Assembly: GCA_949710005.1 (NCBI GenBank)
Contig: OX453282.1
Location: 18,567,561 to 18,631,560, forward strand
From: Ricordea florida
Lineage: Eukaryota > Cnidaria > Anthozoa > Corallimorpharia > Ricordeidae
Direction: 5' to 3'
Length of the DNA stretch: 64,000 bases
Part shown: positions 1-9,034 of the stretch, piece after piece
How positions within the stretch are numbered: position 1 is the stretch's first letter
Layout: every line of letters starts with the position of its first letter
Made by a program: the position numbers and the translations under genes
The notes under the pieces: generated by a model
The model's input: only the letters and a program-made list of their open reading frames with translations
Told to the model about the DNA's origin: nothing
The model's database searches: none

Positions 1-660
1 GTAGATAATTGAAAAATTCTTATGAAACGTCATTAGTTGCTAGGATGATGTTGCTAATTACACAGAGTCTGTTAGAATAATTTACTGTGCTGGTCGGCAC
101 AAACAATTTAAACAGACGATCGAGGAAAGCAATAAGTCAGACGCCGTAGGAGGACAATGTCTGGAAGGTGCCTCAAAGTAGTTATCAAAACATTTAGACA
201 ACGTTGCGGAAAAGTGCGACGGATTATTCTAATACATCCTCGGAAATTAGCCTGATGAATTAATGCTCGTCATTAAACTAAAGAACAAAATATTCCACAA
301 GAATACAGGTGTACAGAATCCAGCAAAATAGGAAACGCTGAAACTGCCTACCAGTCAAACAATCTGCTTTATCTAAAGACACTACCATTTTAAGTTACCG
401 TAAGGCAGACATCAGTCTCTTACCATTCTTATAAACGAATTTCGATTTGACGCAACACCACTGCTTTATATAATGACGCCTGGTTGAGAGAAAATATATT
501 TCTGTACCGATGTAGACATGCGTGACAAAAAACGAGCTGGCAATGCGTTTGAATTGCTTTAAATGCAGCGAAAGCAACTTTCTGAACAATAGCGCCAGGG
601 CTTAATCACAACGGTTAAATTGAAAAATGCTAGGAATATATATTATTGGGCTTTATTTTT
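1..660. other. No recognisable feature
   Basis: I see no gene, tRNA or clear repeat structure here. The short reading frames show no codon pattern or domain. Confidence 0.5.
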
Positions 661-676
661 TTCTGTGTTAGACAAA

Positions 677-1040
677 GGGTGCGTTTCTTTGGTATGATCC
701 GGCTTTGGATTTGTGATCCGAGATCACTCAGATCATGTCGCATCAAAGGAACCGATGAATCATTGGGGTGTGTTCTTTTGGTATGATCCGGATTTGGATT
801 TGTGATCCAAGATTTACACGTATTATGGTACATCAAAGGAACCGATGAATCCACTCTGGAGAAGGATTCATCGGTCCCTTTGATGCGCTATGATCCGTGT
901 GATCTCGGATAAGAAATCCAAATCTGGATCATACCAAAAGAACGCACCCATTGTGGATTTATCAGTTCCTTTGATGCGACATGATCCCTGTGATTTCGGA
1001 TCATGAATCCAGATCAGGATCATACCAAAGAAACGCAGCC
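677..1040. mobile_element. Palindromic MITE with a second copy nested in its centre
   Basis: The unit is a foldback whose arms read GGGTGCGTTTCTTTGGTATG then GATCC repeats. The outer copy is split, and an inner copy occupies 766-949, flanked on both sides by ATTG (762-765 and 950-953). Related copies are at 5075-5220, 14604-14787 and 43255-43375. Confidence 0.75.
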
Positions 1041-1196
1041 AAAGACGGTGACCCAGCGTACTTTAAACTTCTAAACCCTTTTGGAAAGAAAGTTGAGGTG
1101 GCTGTTACAATTCAGCAGCAAACATTACTGCACAATAAATTAAAGCAAAGTGGTTCTTATAAGACTAACCGCTTTGCACTCGCAAAAAAATAACAT

Positions 1197-1277
1197 GAAT
1201 TCACATATAAATTCACATATAAATTCACACATAAATTCACATATAAATTCACATATAAATTCCCATATAAATTCATG
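1197..1277. repeat. 12-bp tandem repeat (TTCACATATAAA)
   Basis: About six to seven imperfect copies of a 12-bp unit occur in the K2P upstream region. Confidence 0.8.
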
Positions 1278-1487
1278 AATACAATAATAAATAAATAGCA
1301 CAAGCTCTCTAGATGAGCCCTTGTTGTTCTTAGAGCAAATTATGCAAGAAATATTGTTTTAATAACATAAATAAATAAGTACTTTGTAAAAATATCTATA
1401 TACAAATTTACGTCCAGCGAACGCGACAAAAAGGGATTGTACCAAACCTATTGACTAGGATTGTAGCTACCAACTCATTTTACAATA

Positions 1488-1729
1488 TTGTGGGGATAGT
1501 TTCTAAAGAAACTGGTGCTGCGTCGGTGGGAAATTGAAACACAACAAACTGGGTAAATCAAATGAGTTGATTGAGTAAGTTATACCACCGTAAGGTAAAT
1601 GGCAGGTGCTGACGTTTCGAGCGTTAGCCCGACGAAGGGCTAACGCTGGAAACGTCAGCACCTCCCCTTTACCTTACGGTGGTACAACTTACTCAATCAA
1701 CTCGTTTGATTTACCCAGTTTGTTGTGTT
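1488..1729. mobile_element. Short Penelope-related element with paired hammerhead-like cores, 13-bp TSD
   Basis: The element is flanked by TCATTTTACAATA at 1475-1487 and 1730-1742. It starts TTGTGGGGATAGTTTC and contains a head-to-head pair of the arm GACGAAGGGCTAACG followed by GAAACGTCAGCACC. It ends CAGTTTGTTGTGTT, 44 bases before the K2P start codon. Confidence 0.75.
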
Positions 1730-1773
1730 TCATTTTACAATACTTTGACAGGGATGCAAGGCAGACCTATCTG

Positions 1774-2089
1774 ATGCCACCCCTCCACGATATGAAGCCT
1801 CTGACAGCAAAAGCCCTAAAGACGTTGGTTCGTGTGTTACCATTTCTGTTAACAGTTGCACTTGGAGCTTTAATCTTTTCTAAAATTGAGTACAACTCTG
1901 AAGACAGTCCTGAAGTCAAAGAAAAGCTTCTTGAAGCTCTTAAAAAAGACATGCAGCACAGATTCCACATGACACCGGCCGATTTTGAAAATTTTACTCA
2001 ATTGTCGTACGAAGCACTTACGCCGCCTGGGCCCGCGTGGAGCTATTTTGACGGTCTGCGGTTTGCCTTCCAAACCTTAACAACAATAG
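1774..2089 (+). CDS. K2P exon 1: TM1, cap and first half of pore 1
   Basis: This exon holds 105 codons plus one base. It ends after ACA ACA ATA G, just before GTAAGA. An acceptor-like CTTTGACAG ends at 1751, so a non-coding 5' exon upstream is possible. The exon sits 44 bases after a 242-bp repeat insertion (1488-1729). Confidence 0.88.
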
Positions 2090-4345
2090 GTAAGAATTGT
2101 CGATTCTAATGAGCCTCAGTCATTCCTTATATGGCTGGCATGGCCCGACATCCAAAGGGGCACATTATTCTCTGATCTGCTTCTCAGATAGGTTCGCAGT
2201 TTTTTCATACAGACCTCGTAGATGCAAAAATCAGAAGTATTTTAAACTTCACAATATTCACGAAATAAATAATATGAAAAATAACATATTACAGCGACGT
2301 GGCCCATGCAATTTGAGCCTTTTGAAAAATTCACATGTGCAAAACAAATCACAAATTGAACGAGAAAACCGCATGATTACCATTACCTATTCGTGCGTTG
2401 CTTGTTACTTCAAACACCACACCTGGGAGACAATATTTCCTCGTCAAGAGGTGCGGCGTGGAGTTGTCATTCAAGAGTAATTTATAGTCAATACGTTTCA
2501 AGGTCCCCACAATTAAGGCAGAGTTTAGGGAAAATTAAATGAAATGGGTTTAGAATTAATAGAGCCGATCAACATTAAAGCATACATTTTATTTAGGCCG
2601 CGGAAACGAGCAACGTAGTAATCGCTATACAGTATACAAGACTATTTTTTTTTGTTTTAATTTTTTATTCAATCAATTAAAATTTAAAATATGCAAAGAC
2701 CTTGTCAAAACCTAGCATTAATTTCATTGGGCTACCGTGTGCTTATAGATACCAACGAAATCAATCACGATACAGCGGAAGACAGGTAAATTTTACTCTT
2801 AAATTTTACTGGGAAAGATCTTCAAAACTAGTGACACCACAGCCATAATACAAGCTCCCTTAATATTTAAGATTGTACCCTAGAAAACTCTTTCTTTAAA
2901 TCTTAAGTCGAGACAAATCTGCCTTCAATACAAGCATAGTTTATATATGTAGATGGTTATGAAACTCGACAAGGTTCCTTGTCTCATGTTTTTGTTCGCC
3001 TTTTTGGCCTTGAACCTGCACAAAAACAACTCATCTTTCGGTAGGATAACCAATCAAAGGTTTCGACTAATATATTCACAAGTAACATGCGAAACAAAAA
3101 CAAAAGATTGTGCAGGGTCACGGTCGATTCAACATCTATTGCGAGTGCATTGTTCTTGCTTTTGAAATCTCCAGGGTTTCATAACCAGTCCCTCGATTAA
3201 CTATGATACAAGGTATCCATAATTCTAGGTTTACCGTCCTGTCAAATTAATTCATTATCTAAAATTTAGACACTATACAAATAATATCATGTATCATTAT
3301 TATTGTTATATTATTACTGCTATTTTATTATTATCATTGCTGTTGTTGTCCTTACATTTGGCGTGTACATTTAGCTTCTCTTATCCACTGAATAGTGTTG
3401 TCAATTTTTTAAGCAACTGTATCCAGCACACTGCTAACGGCTAGAAATTTTCTATTGCAAGACCTAAGTTATGGAATCGCGTACCTGCATCTTTAAGAAC
3501 TGCCGATTCCTTGAATTTAACATTTAAAGACATATTTATTTCACCAAGCCTTTTGTTGATTTATAAATAGATTTGCATTTAATTTTTATGTTTATATACG
3601 TAGTTTTCATAGTTTTAATACATTTTTGTGATGTTGTAAAGCGCCCGGAGCAGTTAGACGTTATATAAAGAAAGTTTATTATTGTTATTATTATTAGACA
3701 TTGCAATGCTTAATTATCTTTGCAGGATACGGCAACATTACTCCAGTCACAAGTCTTGGTCAGATCTTCTGCATAGTGTACGCTCTACTAGGAATTCCTC
3801 TCACAATTTTGGCATTTCAATCCATCGGTGAGCTTCTCAGCAGCGAAATCAGCGTTTTAATCATAGCAGTTGAGAGGAAATTTATGAAAAGGGAGGCGCG
3901 AGAGGTGGAGAAAAAGTGTTTGGTATTGACCTTCATCCTAATGGTACTCATGATAGTTTTTGGGAGCGTAAACCAGAAGTACAGAAATGGTTGGACTTTC
4001 CTGGAGGGCTTCTACTTCTGGGTTATCACATTAACTACCATCGGTTACGGAGACTATATTCCTGGACCACCTGGGCCTTTTCGTGCTGGTAAGAGCGTCA
4101 AATCCACCACAATGGCTATTCGCACCACGCACGCCGTGTTCCATATTGTATGGGCTGTGATTGGGTTGTGTGTGGTTTCAACTGTTTTAAATGCTATAGC
4201 TACGTTTCTCGATAAAAGGCAGCTCCACAGGTCGTGTAACGTAAAAACTTGCTCCGTGGAGGATCAACATTGCAGTGGATCTTCTGTCCGGAAAGTCGCA
4301 CCTTGTGAAACCCAAGACAGCGAGTACGACACAACACACTTGTAA
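1774..4345 (+). CDS. Two-pore-domain potassium (K2P/KCNK-type) channel, 2 coding exons
   Basis: Coding exons are 1774-2089 and 3726-4345, giving 311 residues. The donor is GTAAGAAT and the acceptor TTTGCAG; the intron splits the glycine codon of the first selectivity filter. Seen: TM1 at about residues 19-38; an extracellular cap helix at about 45-75 with an NFT glycosylation sequon at 73; pore helix and filter TTIGYGN at 103-109; TM2 114-136; TM3 170-187; second filter TTIGYGD at 209-215; TM4 240-266; and a short Cys-rich tail ending in HL. Two pore loops and four TM segments are the K2P hallmark; such channels form dimers that carry background K+ current at the plasma membrane. Both filters are GYG. 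The cap lacks the cysteine many K2P channels use for a disulfide. Start: Met at 1774, with an alternative Met at 1792; the reading frame further upstream lies in a repeat and is not counted. The subfamily (TASK, TALK, TREK and so on) cannot be decided here. Confidence 0.9.
3405..3690 (+). pseudogene. Non-LTR retrotransposon (LINE) 3' end relic in the K2P intron
   Basis: Around 3445-3540 the frame reads IARPKLWNRVPASLRTADS, typical of the extreme C terminus of jockey/CR1-type reverse transcriptases. It is followed by a GCGC-rich 3' end (AAGCGCCCGGAGCAG) and a tail of ATT repeats up to 3696. The acceptor of K2P exon 2 lies only about 30 bases further on. Confidence 0.65.
3726..4345 (+). CDS. 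K2P exon 2: rest of pore 1, TM2 to C terminus
   Basis: The exon opens after TTTGCAG and restores the filter glycine (G+GA), reading on as YGNITP. It encodes TM2, TM3, pore 2, TM4 and the cytosolic tail, and ends in TAA at 4343-4345. A possible AATAAA lies at 4603-4608, but it is inside a MITE. Confidence 0.92.
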
Positions 4346-4392
4346 AGTCTAATGGTCAGAAGTTGGAGATCAATCACATTCTAGCCTGTTTA

Positions 4393-5036
4393 AGTATAAA
4401 TCTACTAGCGTTCTATTACAAATGCCGCGCTCTGATTGGCTACGCTACCCATCATCTATTTAACAATTAGACCCGTAGCCCGCAAGGGCTACGGGTCAAT
4501 AGCCCATGAGGCGAAGCCGAATGGGCTATTGACCTGTAGCCCTTGAGGGCGAAGGGTCTAATTGTTTTAGTAACACCCTACTAGTCGGACAGAAAAAGCA
4601 ATAATAAATTAAAGTTAGCAAATGCAAGTTGAAGAAAGATTTATTTGGGAATAAAACAAAAGAAAGCGCCACGAATTTCGCTACTCGAGGACTATTACTA
4701 ATAGACCTCTAGTAGCGTAGCCAATCAGATTGCGGCATTTGCATTAGTCCACTAGTTGGGTGATACTAATCCGTGATAGATAGTGAGTAGCGTAGCAGTG
4801 TGCCCTTGCTAACAAAATGGCGGCCGCTTCTTCACGTTTGCGAAGTGTCCGTGAAGAAGATTTAGACAGTTTACTGGTCGAAGCTGTTCCAGAAAAGACC
4901 TAGTAGATTTATACTAAAACAATTAGATTATTCGCTCGAGATTTCTATGCGTAATAGTTGACTCGCGCTGCTCCCTCGTCAACTATGACGCGATAGAAAT
5001 CTCGAGCTCATAATCTAATTGTTTAATAGCTCGCAT
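4393..5036. mobile_element. Composite MITE (AGTATAAATCTACTAG family) with further palindromes inside and beside it
   Basis: The terminal repeats AGTATAAATCTACTAG and CTAGTAGATTTATACT lie at 4393 and 4900. A second palindrome of arms AACAATTAGACCC is inserted at about 4460-4570, and a third (AACAATTAGATTATTCGC arms) abuts at 4916-5036. The same two-part arrangement recurs at 29883-30203 and 52083-52400; diverged relatives are at 12637-12905, 22100-22250 and 31570-32075. Confidence 0.75.
4817..4903 (+). CDS. Tiny ORF inside the MITE (possible transposase N-terminal leftover)
   Basis: ATG opens MAAASSRLRSVREEDLDSLL and ends at a TAG formed by the MITE terminal repeat (28 codons). Near-identical frames occur in the copies at 29977-30069 (+) and 52213-52305 (-). 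From memory it resembles the N termini of cnidarian DUF3504/Crypton-type tyrosine-recombinase proteins. It is probably not a functional protein. Confidence 0.4.
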   Translation: MAAASSRLRSVREEDLDSLLVEAVPEKT

Positions 5037-5074
5037 TTGCTTAAAATTCGGTCGATACTGCGAGGCTCAAATTG

Positions 5075-5220
5075 TACAGTGCGTTCCTCTGGTATGACCC
5101 GGATCTGGAATTGTTATCCAAGATCACTCAGATCATGTCGCATCAAAGGAAGATGATGAGGATGAAGATGAATCCTCGTCTGGAGTGGATTCAAAAATCC
5201 AGCTACAGAACATACCAGAT
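5075..5220. mobile_element. Degenerate copy of the GATCC palindromic MITE
   Basis: It reads GTGCGTTCCTCTGGTATGAC and CATCAAAGGAA as in the copy at 677-1040, but the right arm is eroded and an ATG/GAT-rich stretch has been gained. Confidence 0.55.
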
Positions 5221-5332
5221 ACTCACTCTTAAATGTCGTCCTTAAACGCAGTGCAAATGACTTGTTTCACATGAGTCACTTTTCGTACTGCAAGTAAAGT
5301 TTCACGTGTTTAAGACCATATTAGGGTAATGT

Positions 5333-5377
5333 GTTGTTTCAACTGCTTTGAACGCCGTGACTACGTTTCTCGGTTAG
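5333..5377 (+). pseudogene. Decayed fragment resembling the K2P TM4 coding sequence
   Basis: Fourteen codons read VVSTALNAVTTFLG and then hit TAG. They match the TM4 end of the K2P gene upstream (VVSTVLNAIATFLD, codons ending near 4214) at 11 of 14 residues and much of the DNA. The bases just before (5309-5332) look like a deletion-ridden version of the HIVWAVIGL stretch. I infer a partial, dead duplicate of the K2P gene about 1.1 kb downstream. No pore remains. Confidence 0.5.
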
Positions 5378-5655
5378 AGAGGCCGCGCACGTCGTGCGGC
5401 ACGAAAATTGGAGACGAGACGGATAATGATTAATGACAGGAAAAATTCTTTCTTCGAGCGAACATCTGACAGCAATGAAATTGAACAGCGCTGTGTATTG
5501 CACAGCATACATTTGACGTATTTAAACTGCTTTGATTTCTGCTTACTAGAAGCGTTCAAGTTACGGTTTAAAAACCGATCATGGGCTGAGCGGGGGAATG
5601 ATCGGAATAAGTGTAGTGCTACCACTACTACTAATATTACTACGAGTAGGAGAAC

Positions 5656-5711
5656 TAACAACAACAACAACAACAACAACAATAACAATAATAATAATAA
5701 TAATAATAATA
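5656..5711. repeat. Microsatellite (CAA)n then (TAA)n
   Basis: A simple triplet array. It creates artificial poly-Asn and poly-Leu reading frames. Confidence 0.9.
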
Positions 5712-6500
5712 GCTTTTGTAATAGCTTTAACATCTTTATATTCTCTAGCACCTTATTCTTTATCCTCTCTCTTGAATGAGAGCAATTGTGGGAACAAAAT
5801 AAGTAACACCATCGTCACTCATCTGTTTTACATGGATTGTTACGAGAACAAATCAGATTTTCGACGCTCATTATTGTTGTCTAGATTAGGAGTTCATATT
5901 CCAAGGGTTTGTTGTCTTGATGGTTCTGTTTCTTTTACTCGAACGCTTACTGGAGAATTGAGTGGAATCAAAGTTCCTTGTAGTGGACATTTAATTGTTG
6001 TTTTAGTCTCATATATATTCCTAAAAACAGATACTTATTAAGTTATCTGAGTGCCCGTACTGGGTCACATTTTGCGTAGTCTATGCAGTGACTCGCTCCC
6101 TGAGAGGCGTCAGAGAAAAGCCAACAGTAGCATTTTACCTTGCAGTGCAGTTCAAGTTCTTGTTCTCAATTACATATTATTTTAACTGAACTTTGTTCTC
6201 TTCGAATTTGGCTTTTGCTGTGTTCTACAATTTCCTTTGTTGGATATTCATTTTAGAATTGACCTTGTACTTTATACAAGATGCTCTTCGTGACTTCTTT
6301 GCTCAATATTCGCTAACGTTTGTACTGAAGTTTGTACTTATGCCAAAAGTCGACATGGACAGGCTGTATATTCCGAAAGCAACCACAACAGAGTGCTGCC
6401 CCACATCAAAGGAGTCTCAGAGAGGCTCCGCCGCAGCCTACAGCAATAAGGCATACACGCCGTCTTCAAGTCTGACACGACTTTTGCAAAGCTATTAGCG

Positions 6501-6774
6501 GAGCAGGGTTGGCGCAGTGGTGAGAGCGCTCGCCTTCCACCAATGTGGCCCGGGTTCGATTCCCGGCCCCGGCGCCATATGTGGGCTGAGTTTGTTGGTT
6601 CTCTACTCTACTCCGAGAGGTTTTTCTCCGGGTGCTCCGGTTTTCCCCTCTCCACAAAAACCAGCATTTGATTTGATTGATTTAATTTAATATAAATTGA
6701 TTTGATTTAATTTGTGCTTTACAGTGTCCCCAGTTAGTACGTCTGTGCTAGACACAGTTGAGACTCAAATAAAG

Positions 6775-6822
<48 letters not shown>
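6501..6822 (+). mobile_element. tRNA-headed SINE, full length (tail type A)
   Basis: Pol III A box TGGCGCAGTGG (6510-6520) and B box GGTTCGATTCC (6553-6563) form a tRNA-like head. The body reads CATATGTGGGCTGAGTTTG, followed by ATTTGATTTGATT repeats and a tail ending ACTCAAATAAAGGTT plus (ATT)n. Related copies: 21067-21402 (-), 28709-28917 (-), 44328-44540 (+) and 48896-49183 (-). It is not a functional tRNA gene, as the acceptor stem is not closed. Confidence 0.85.
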
Positions 6823-6824
<2 letters not shown>

Positions 6825-6839
6825 ACTAAGATCCTGACT

Positions 6840-7345
6840 AGTCAGACCAAAAGATGCCGCTGACCCCAGCAAGCAAGACGGCGTAGTCTACAATACCATG
6901 CGAATGCGGTAAAGTCTACCTCGCAGAAACGGGACGACCTATGCAAGAAAGAATAACAGAACACGACATAGACATCCGCCTCGCTCGAACTCAAAACCCC
7001 GCTGTTTTAGAACACGCCAATGAAACCGGACCTAGGCCGCTTTGGAAAGAAGTTAAGTTTATTCATCGTGATAACCACTGGTAGACGAGGAAGGTGAAAG
7101 AGGCAATTTAAGACTGCACTCCAATAACATCAACAGGGATAACGGAATTGAGATTCCAGAAGGGTGGATGTCGAAACACAACAACACGCGGCAAGCCAGC
7201 GGACCCCTGAGGAAAACACAGAAAGCAGGAACAATAACAGGATCTAAACGCACCAATCAGAGCAGACCACACAGTTACATAATGGTGAGCCGGAATCAGT
7301 CGACCCCATCACCTGAAGAAGACTAGCAGTAAGCAGTCAAAACGT
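6840..7345 (+). pseudogene. Penelope-like element 3' relic: GIY-YIG endonuclease end
   Basis: Reading from about 6893: IPCECGKVYLAETGRP, then EHANETG and WKEVKFIHRDNHW. This is the GIY-YIG endonuclease module that ends Penelope-like reverse transcriptases. An in-frame TAG follows the HW at about 7081, and a shift near 7110 moves the continuing NNINRDNGIEIPEGWM into another frame, ending near 7326. Then comes CTGAAGAAGACTAGCAG plus CAAAACGTC, a hammerhead-like terminal motif (one base off the GAAA core). Confidence 0.75.
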
Positions 7346-7424
7346 CGCGATCAACATCCAGTGACTACATCGTGTGACAAAAGAAGAATTTATATTATCA
7401 TCACACTTTCCACGATGAACAGCC

Positions 7425-7755
7425 CTTTCCTTAACATCAAACAAAAATTGTTAGCAAGAAGTGGAAATGTCAAACGATATGAACAAAGAATAACACAACA
7501 CAGACAAAATCGGTTGTTTGAGAATGATCAGAAAAAAGTTTATGAGGAATTCAACGGGGAAGTCAATGGTGAAAGTGTGATACCTGATGCTGAAGAGAGT
7601 AAGAGTTTTTTGAATGGTATGTGGAGGGTGGAAAAGGAATATAACCGGACAGCGGACTGGTTAAAGCGATTAAAGGGAGAGAGGGATTATGACCAACAGG
7701 AAGCACTAGAAATATTCGAGGTGATGGTCAAGCAACAATGCAACAAAATTCCAAA
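7425..7755 (+). pseudogene. Non-LTR retroelement fragment upstream of the RT domain
   Basis: The frame starting at 7361 includes VKRYEQRITQHRQNRLFEND, then PDAEESKSFLNGMW and EYNRTADWLKRLK. This resembles the segment just before the reverse-transcriptase core of coral LINE ORF2 proteins (usual form: PDAEES, FW, IW, HN, W). It runs into a microsatellite. The Trp of the usual FW is lost. Recognition is from memory. Confidence 0.55.
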
Positions 7756-8071
7756 TAACAATAACAATAGTAATAACAATAACCATAGCAATAGCAATAC
7801 CAATAGCAATAACAATAGCAATAGCAATAGCAATAACAATAGCAATAGCAGTAACAACCATAGCATAGCAATAACAATAGCAATAGCAGTAACAACCATA
7901 GCATAGCAATAACAATAGCAATAACAATAGCAATAATAAGTATAGCAATAGCCATAGCAATAACAACAACAATAAAAATAACAATAACAACAATAGCAAT
8001 AACAACAACAATAGCAATAACAACAATAGCAATAACAATAGCAATAGCAAAAACAATAACAATAGCAATAA
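7755..8071. repeat. AACAATAGC-type microsatellite
   Basis: An imperfect array of AATAGC, AACAAT and CAATAG units, about 315 bp. It continues after the LTR insertion at 8651-8700 and produces meaningless poly-Asn/Ser and poly-Leu ORFs. Confidence 0.9.
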
Positions 8072-8650
8072 TGTTATGAGAAGATTCCAGAACCGTTAAG
8101 TATGCAAATCTTTGCGCTGTCACGCAATCTTAGTTCTAGAGAATTCTAGAACGCACTAACATGATGTAAACAAGTTAGGTAATATTTCTATAAATAGTTA
8201 TTACTGGAATCTTTCGAAGCCTCTAGAACTATCTGTAAATTTATTTAAAGAGCGCTATCGGATAATTCTGGCACTTACGTACGGACGCTCAGAGTGAGCC
8301 TAAAGTGGTTAAGAGTTATTTGGAGATCGTGCCGTTCGCAGTGACTGAAGAAGCTATCGGATGAAGAATTCAAGAGTTGTTTGCTCTAAAGTGGATACCA
8401 CAAAGGAGTTCGTGTGTTAAACTCAAGTGGTGACTGAACTTATCTAGTTTTAAAGGATAGCTTGTTAGCGCTTAGAGTATATTGAAGTTAGCGATCGCTC
8501 CCTTTGTAGACCACTCGCATTATCTTAGTTGCCAGTTTCAAATAAATAGTTGAGTTCGTAGCGGAAGTACGTTTGTCATTCTTTTTCTGTACGGATAGAG
8601 AAAACAGGCTTATTTCTTTATTTACATATCCCTCTGTCGATATCGTAACA
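8072..8650. mobile_element. Solo LTR inserted in the microsatellite
   Basis: The unit starts TGTTATGAGAAG and ends ATATCGTAACA (TG...CA ends with an inverted TGTTA/TAACA). Microsatellite sequence continues on both sides. A TATA-like CTATAAATAG lies near 8188 and an AATAAA near 8542. A fragment of the same LTR 3' region recurs at 58676-58765. No internal LTR-element genes are present. The target duplication cannot be read because the target is repetitive. Confidence 0.6.
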
Positions 8651-8839
8651 ATAGCAATAACTAGAGCAATAACAATAAAAACAGGAGCAAAGACAATATC
8701 AATTAAAACACAATGACAATAATAATGCTTAAGATAGTTAGGCGAATAGATTCCACTCGCCAGAAAAAGCAAAAGGCAGGCATCAGTGATCGCCATTGTT
8801 TACGTAAGAAGGAGATCGAGAAAACGAATTAGAGGCCTA

Positions 8840-8845
8840 TTTATT
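8840..8845 (-). promoter_or_regulatory. Candidate HEATR1 polyadenylation signal AATAAA
   Basis: On the minus strand AATAAA lies about 190 bases beyond the HEATR1 stop codon, the nearest such hexamer downstream. Transcript ends cannot be seen here. Confidence 0.45.
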
Positions 8846-9034
8846 TAGTTTAGAAAATACAATGATGGCTTTGCAAAAACAGAAAGCGGCATGATATGGC
8901 TTCGTATTTTGCCGAGTCGCCATTCTTCGTCTATTTTCCCCTGCCATGTTATCCTCCGAGATCGGCGTACTTCTTGGACTGGACAATATGGAAACGTGTT
9001 ACATTACTGATAATTGACCAATTGCTGATTTACA

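Noticed and set aside
1606-1773. Open frame extending the K2P N terminus upstream of Met 1774
   Set aside because: It is translated repeat sequence (the 1488-1729 element and its TSD); the same peptide style appears wherever this repeat occurs, for example at 34829.
5598-6041. 147-codon plus-strand frame
   Set aside because: Its first third is the (CAA)n/(TAA)n array and the rest has no recognisable domain.
6193-6498. 101-codon plus-strand frame before the SINE
   Set aside because: Hydrophobic then Ser/Thr-rich, but no family recognised, no clear splice sites, and not joined to the K2P gene in any way I could support.
6501-6580. tRNA genes at 6501, 21330, 28860, 44340, 49110, 45900, 15960 and 60905
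   Set aside because: A and B boxes are present, but acceptor stems do not close and each is fused to a SINE body with a repetitive tail.
7755-8123. Long poly-Asn/Ser and poly-Leu reading frames
   Set aside because: They are microsatellite translations, without codon structure or splice context.
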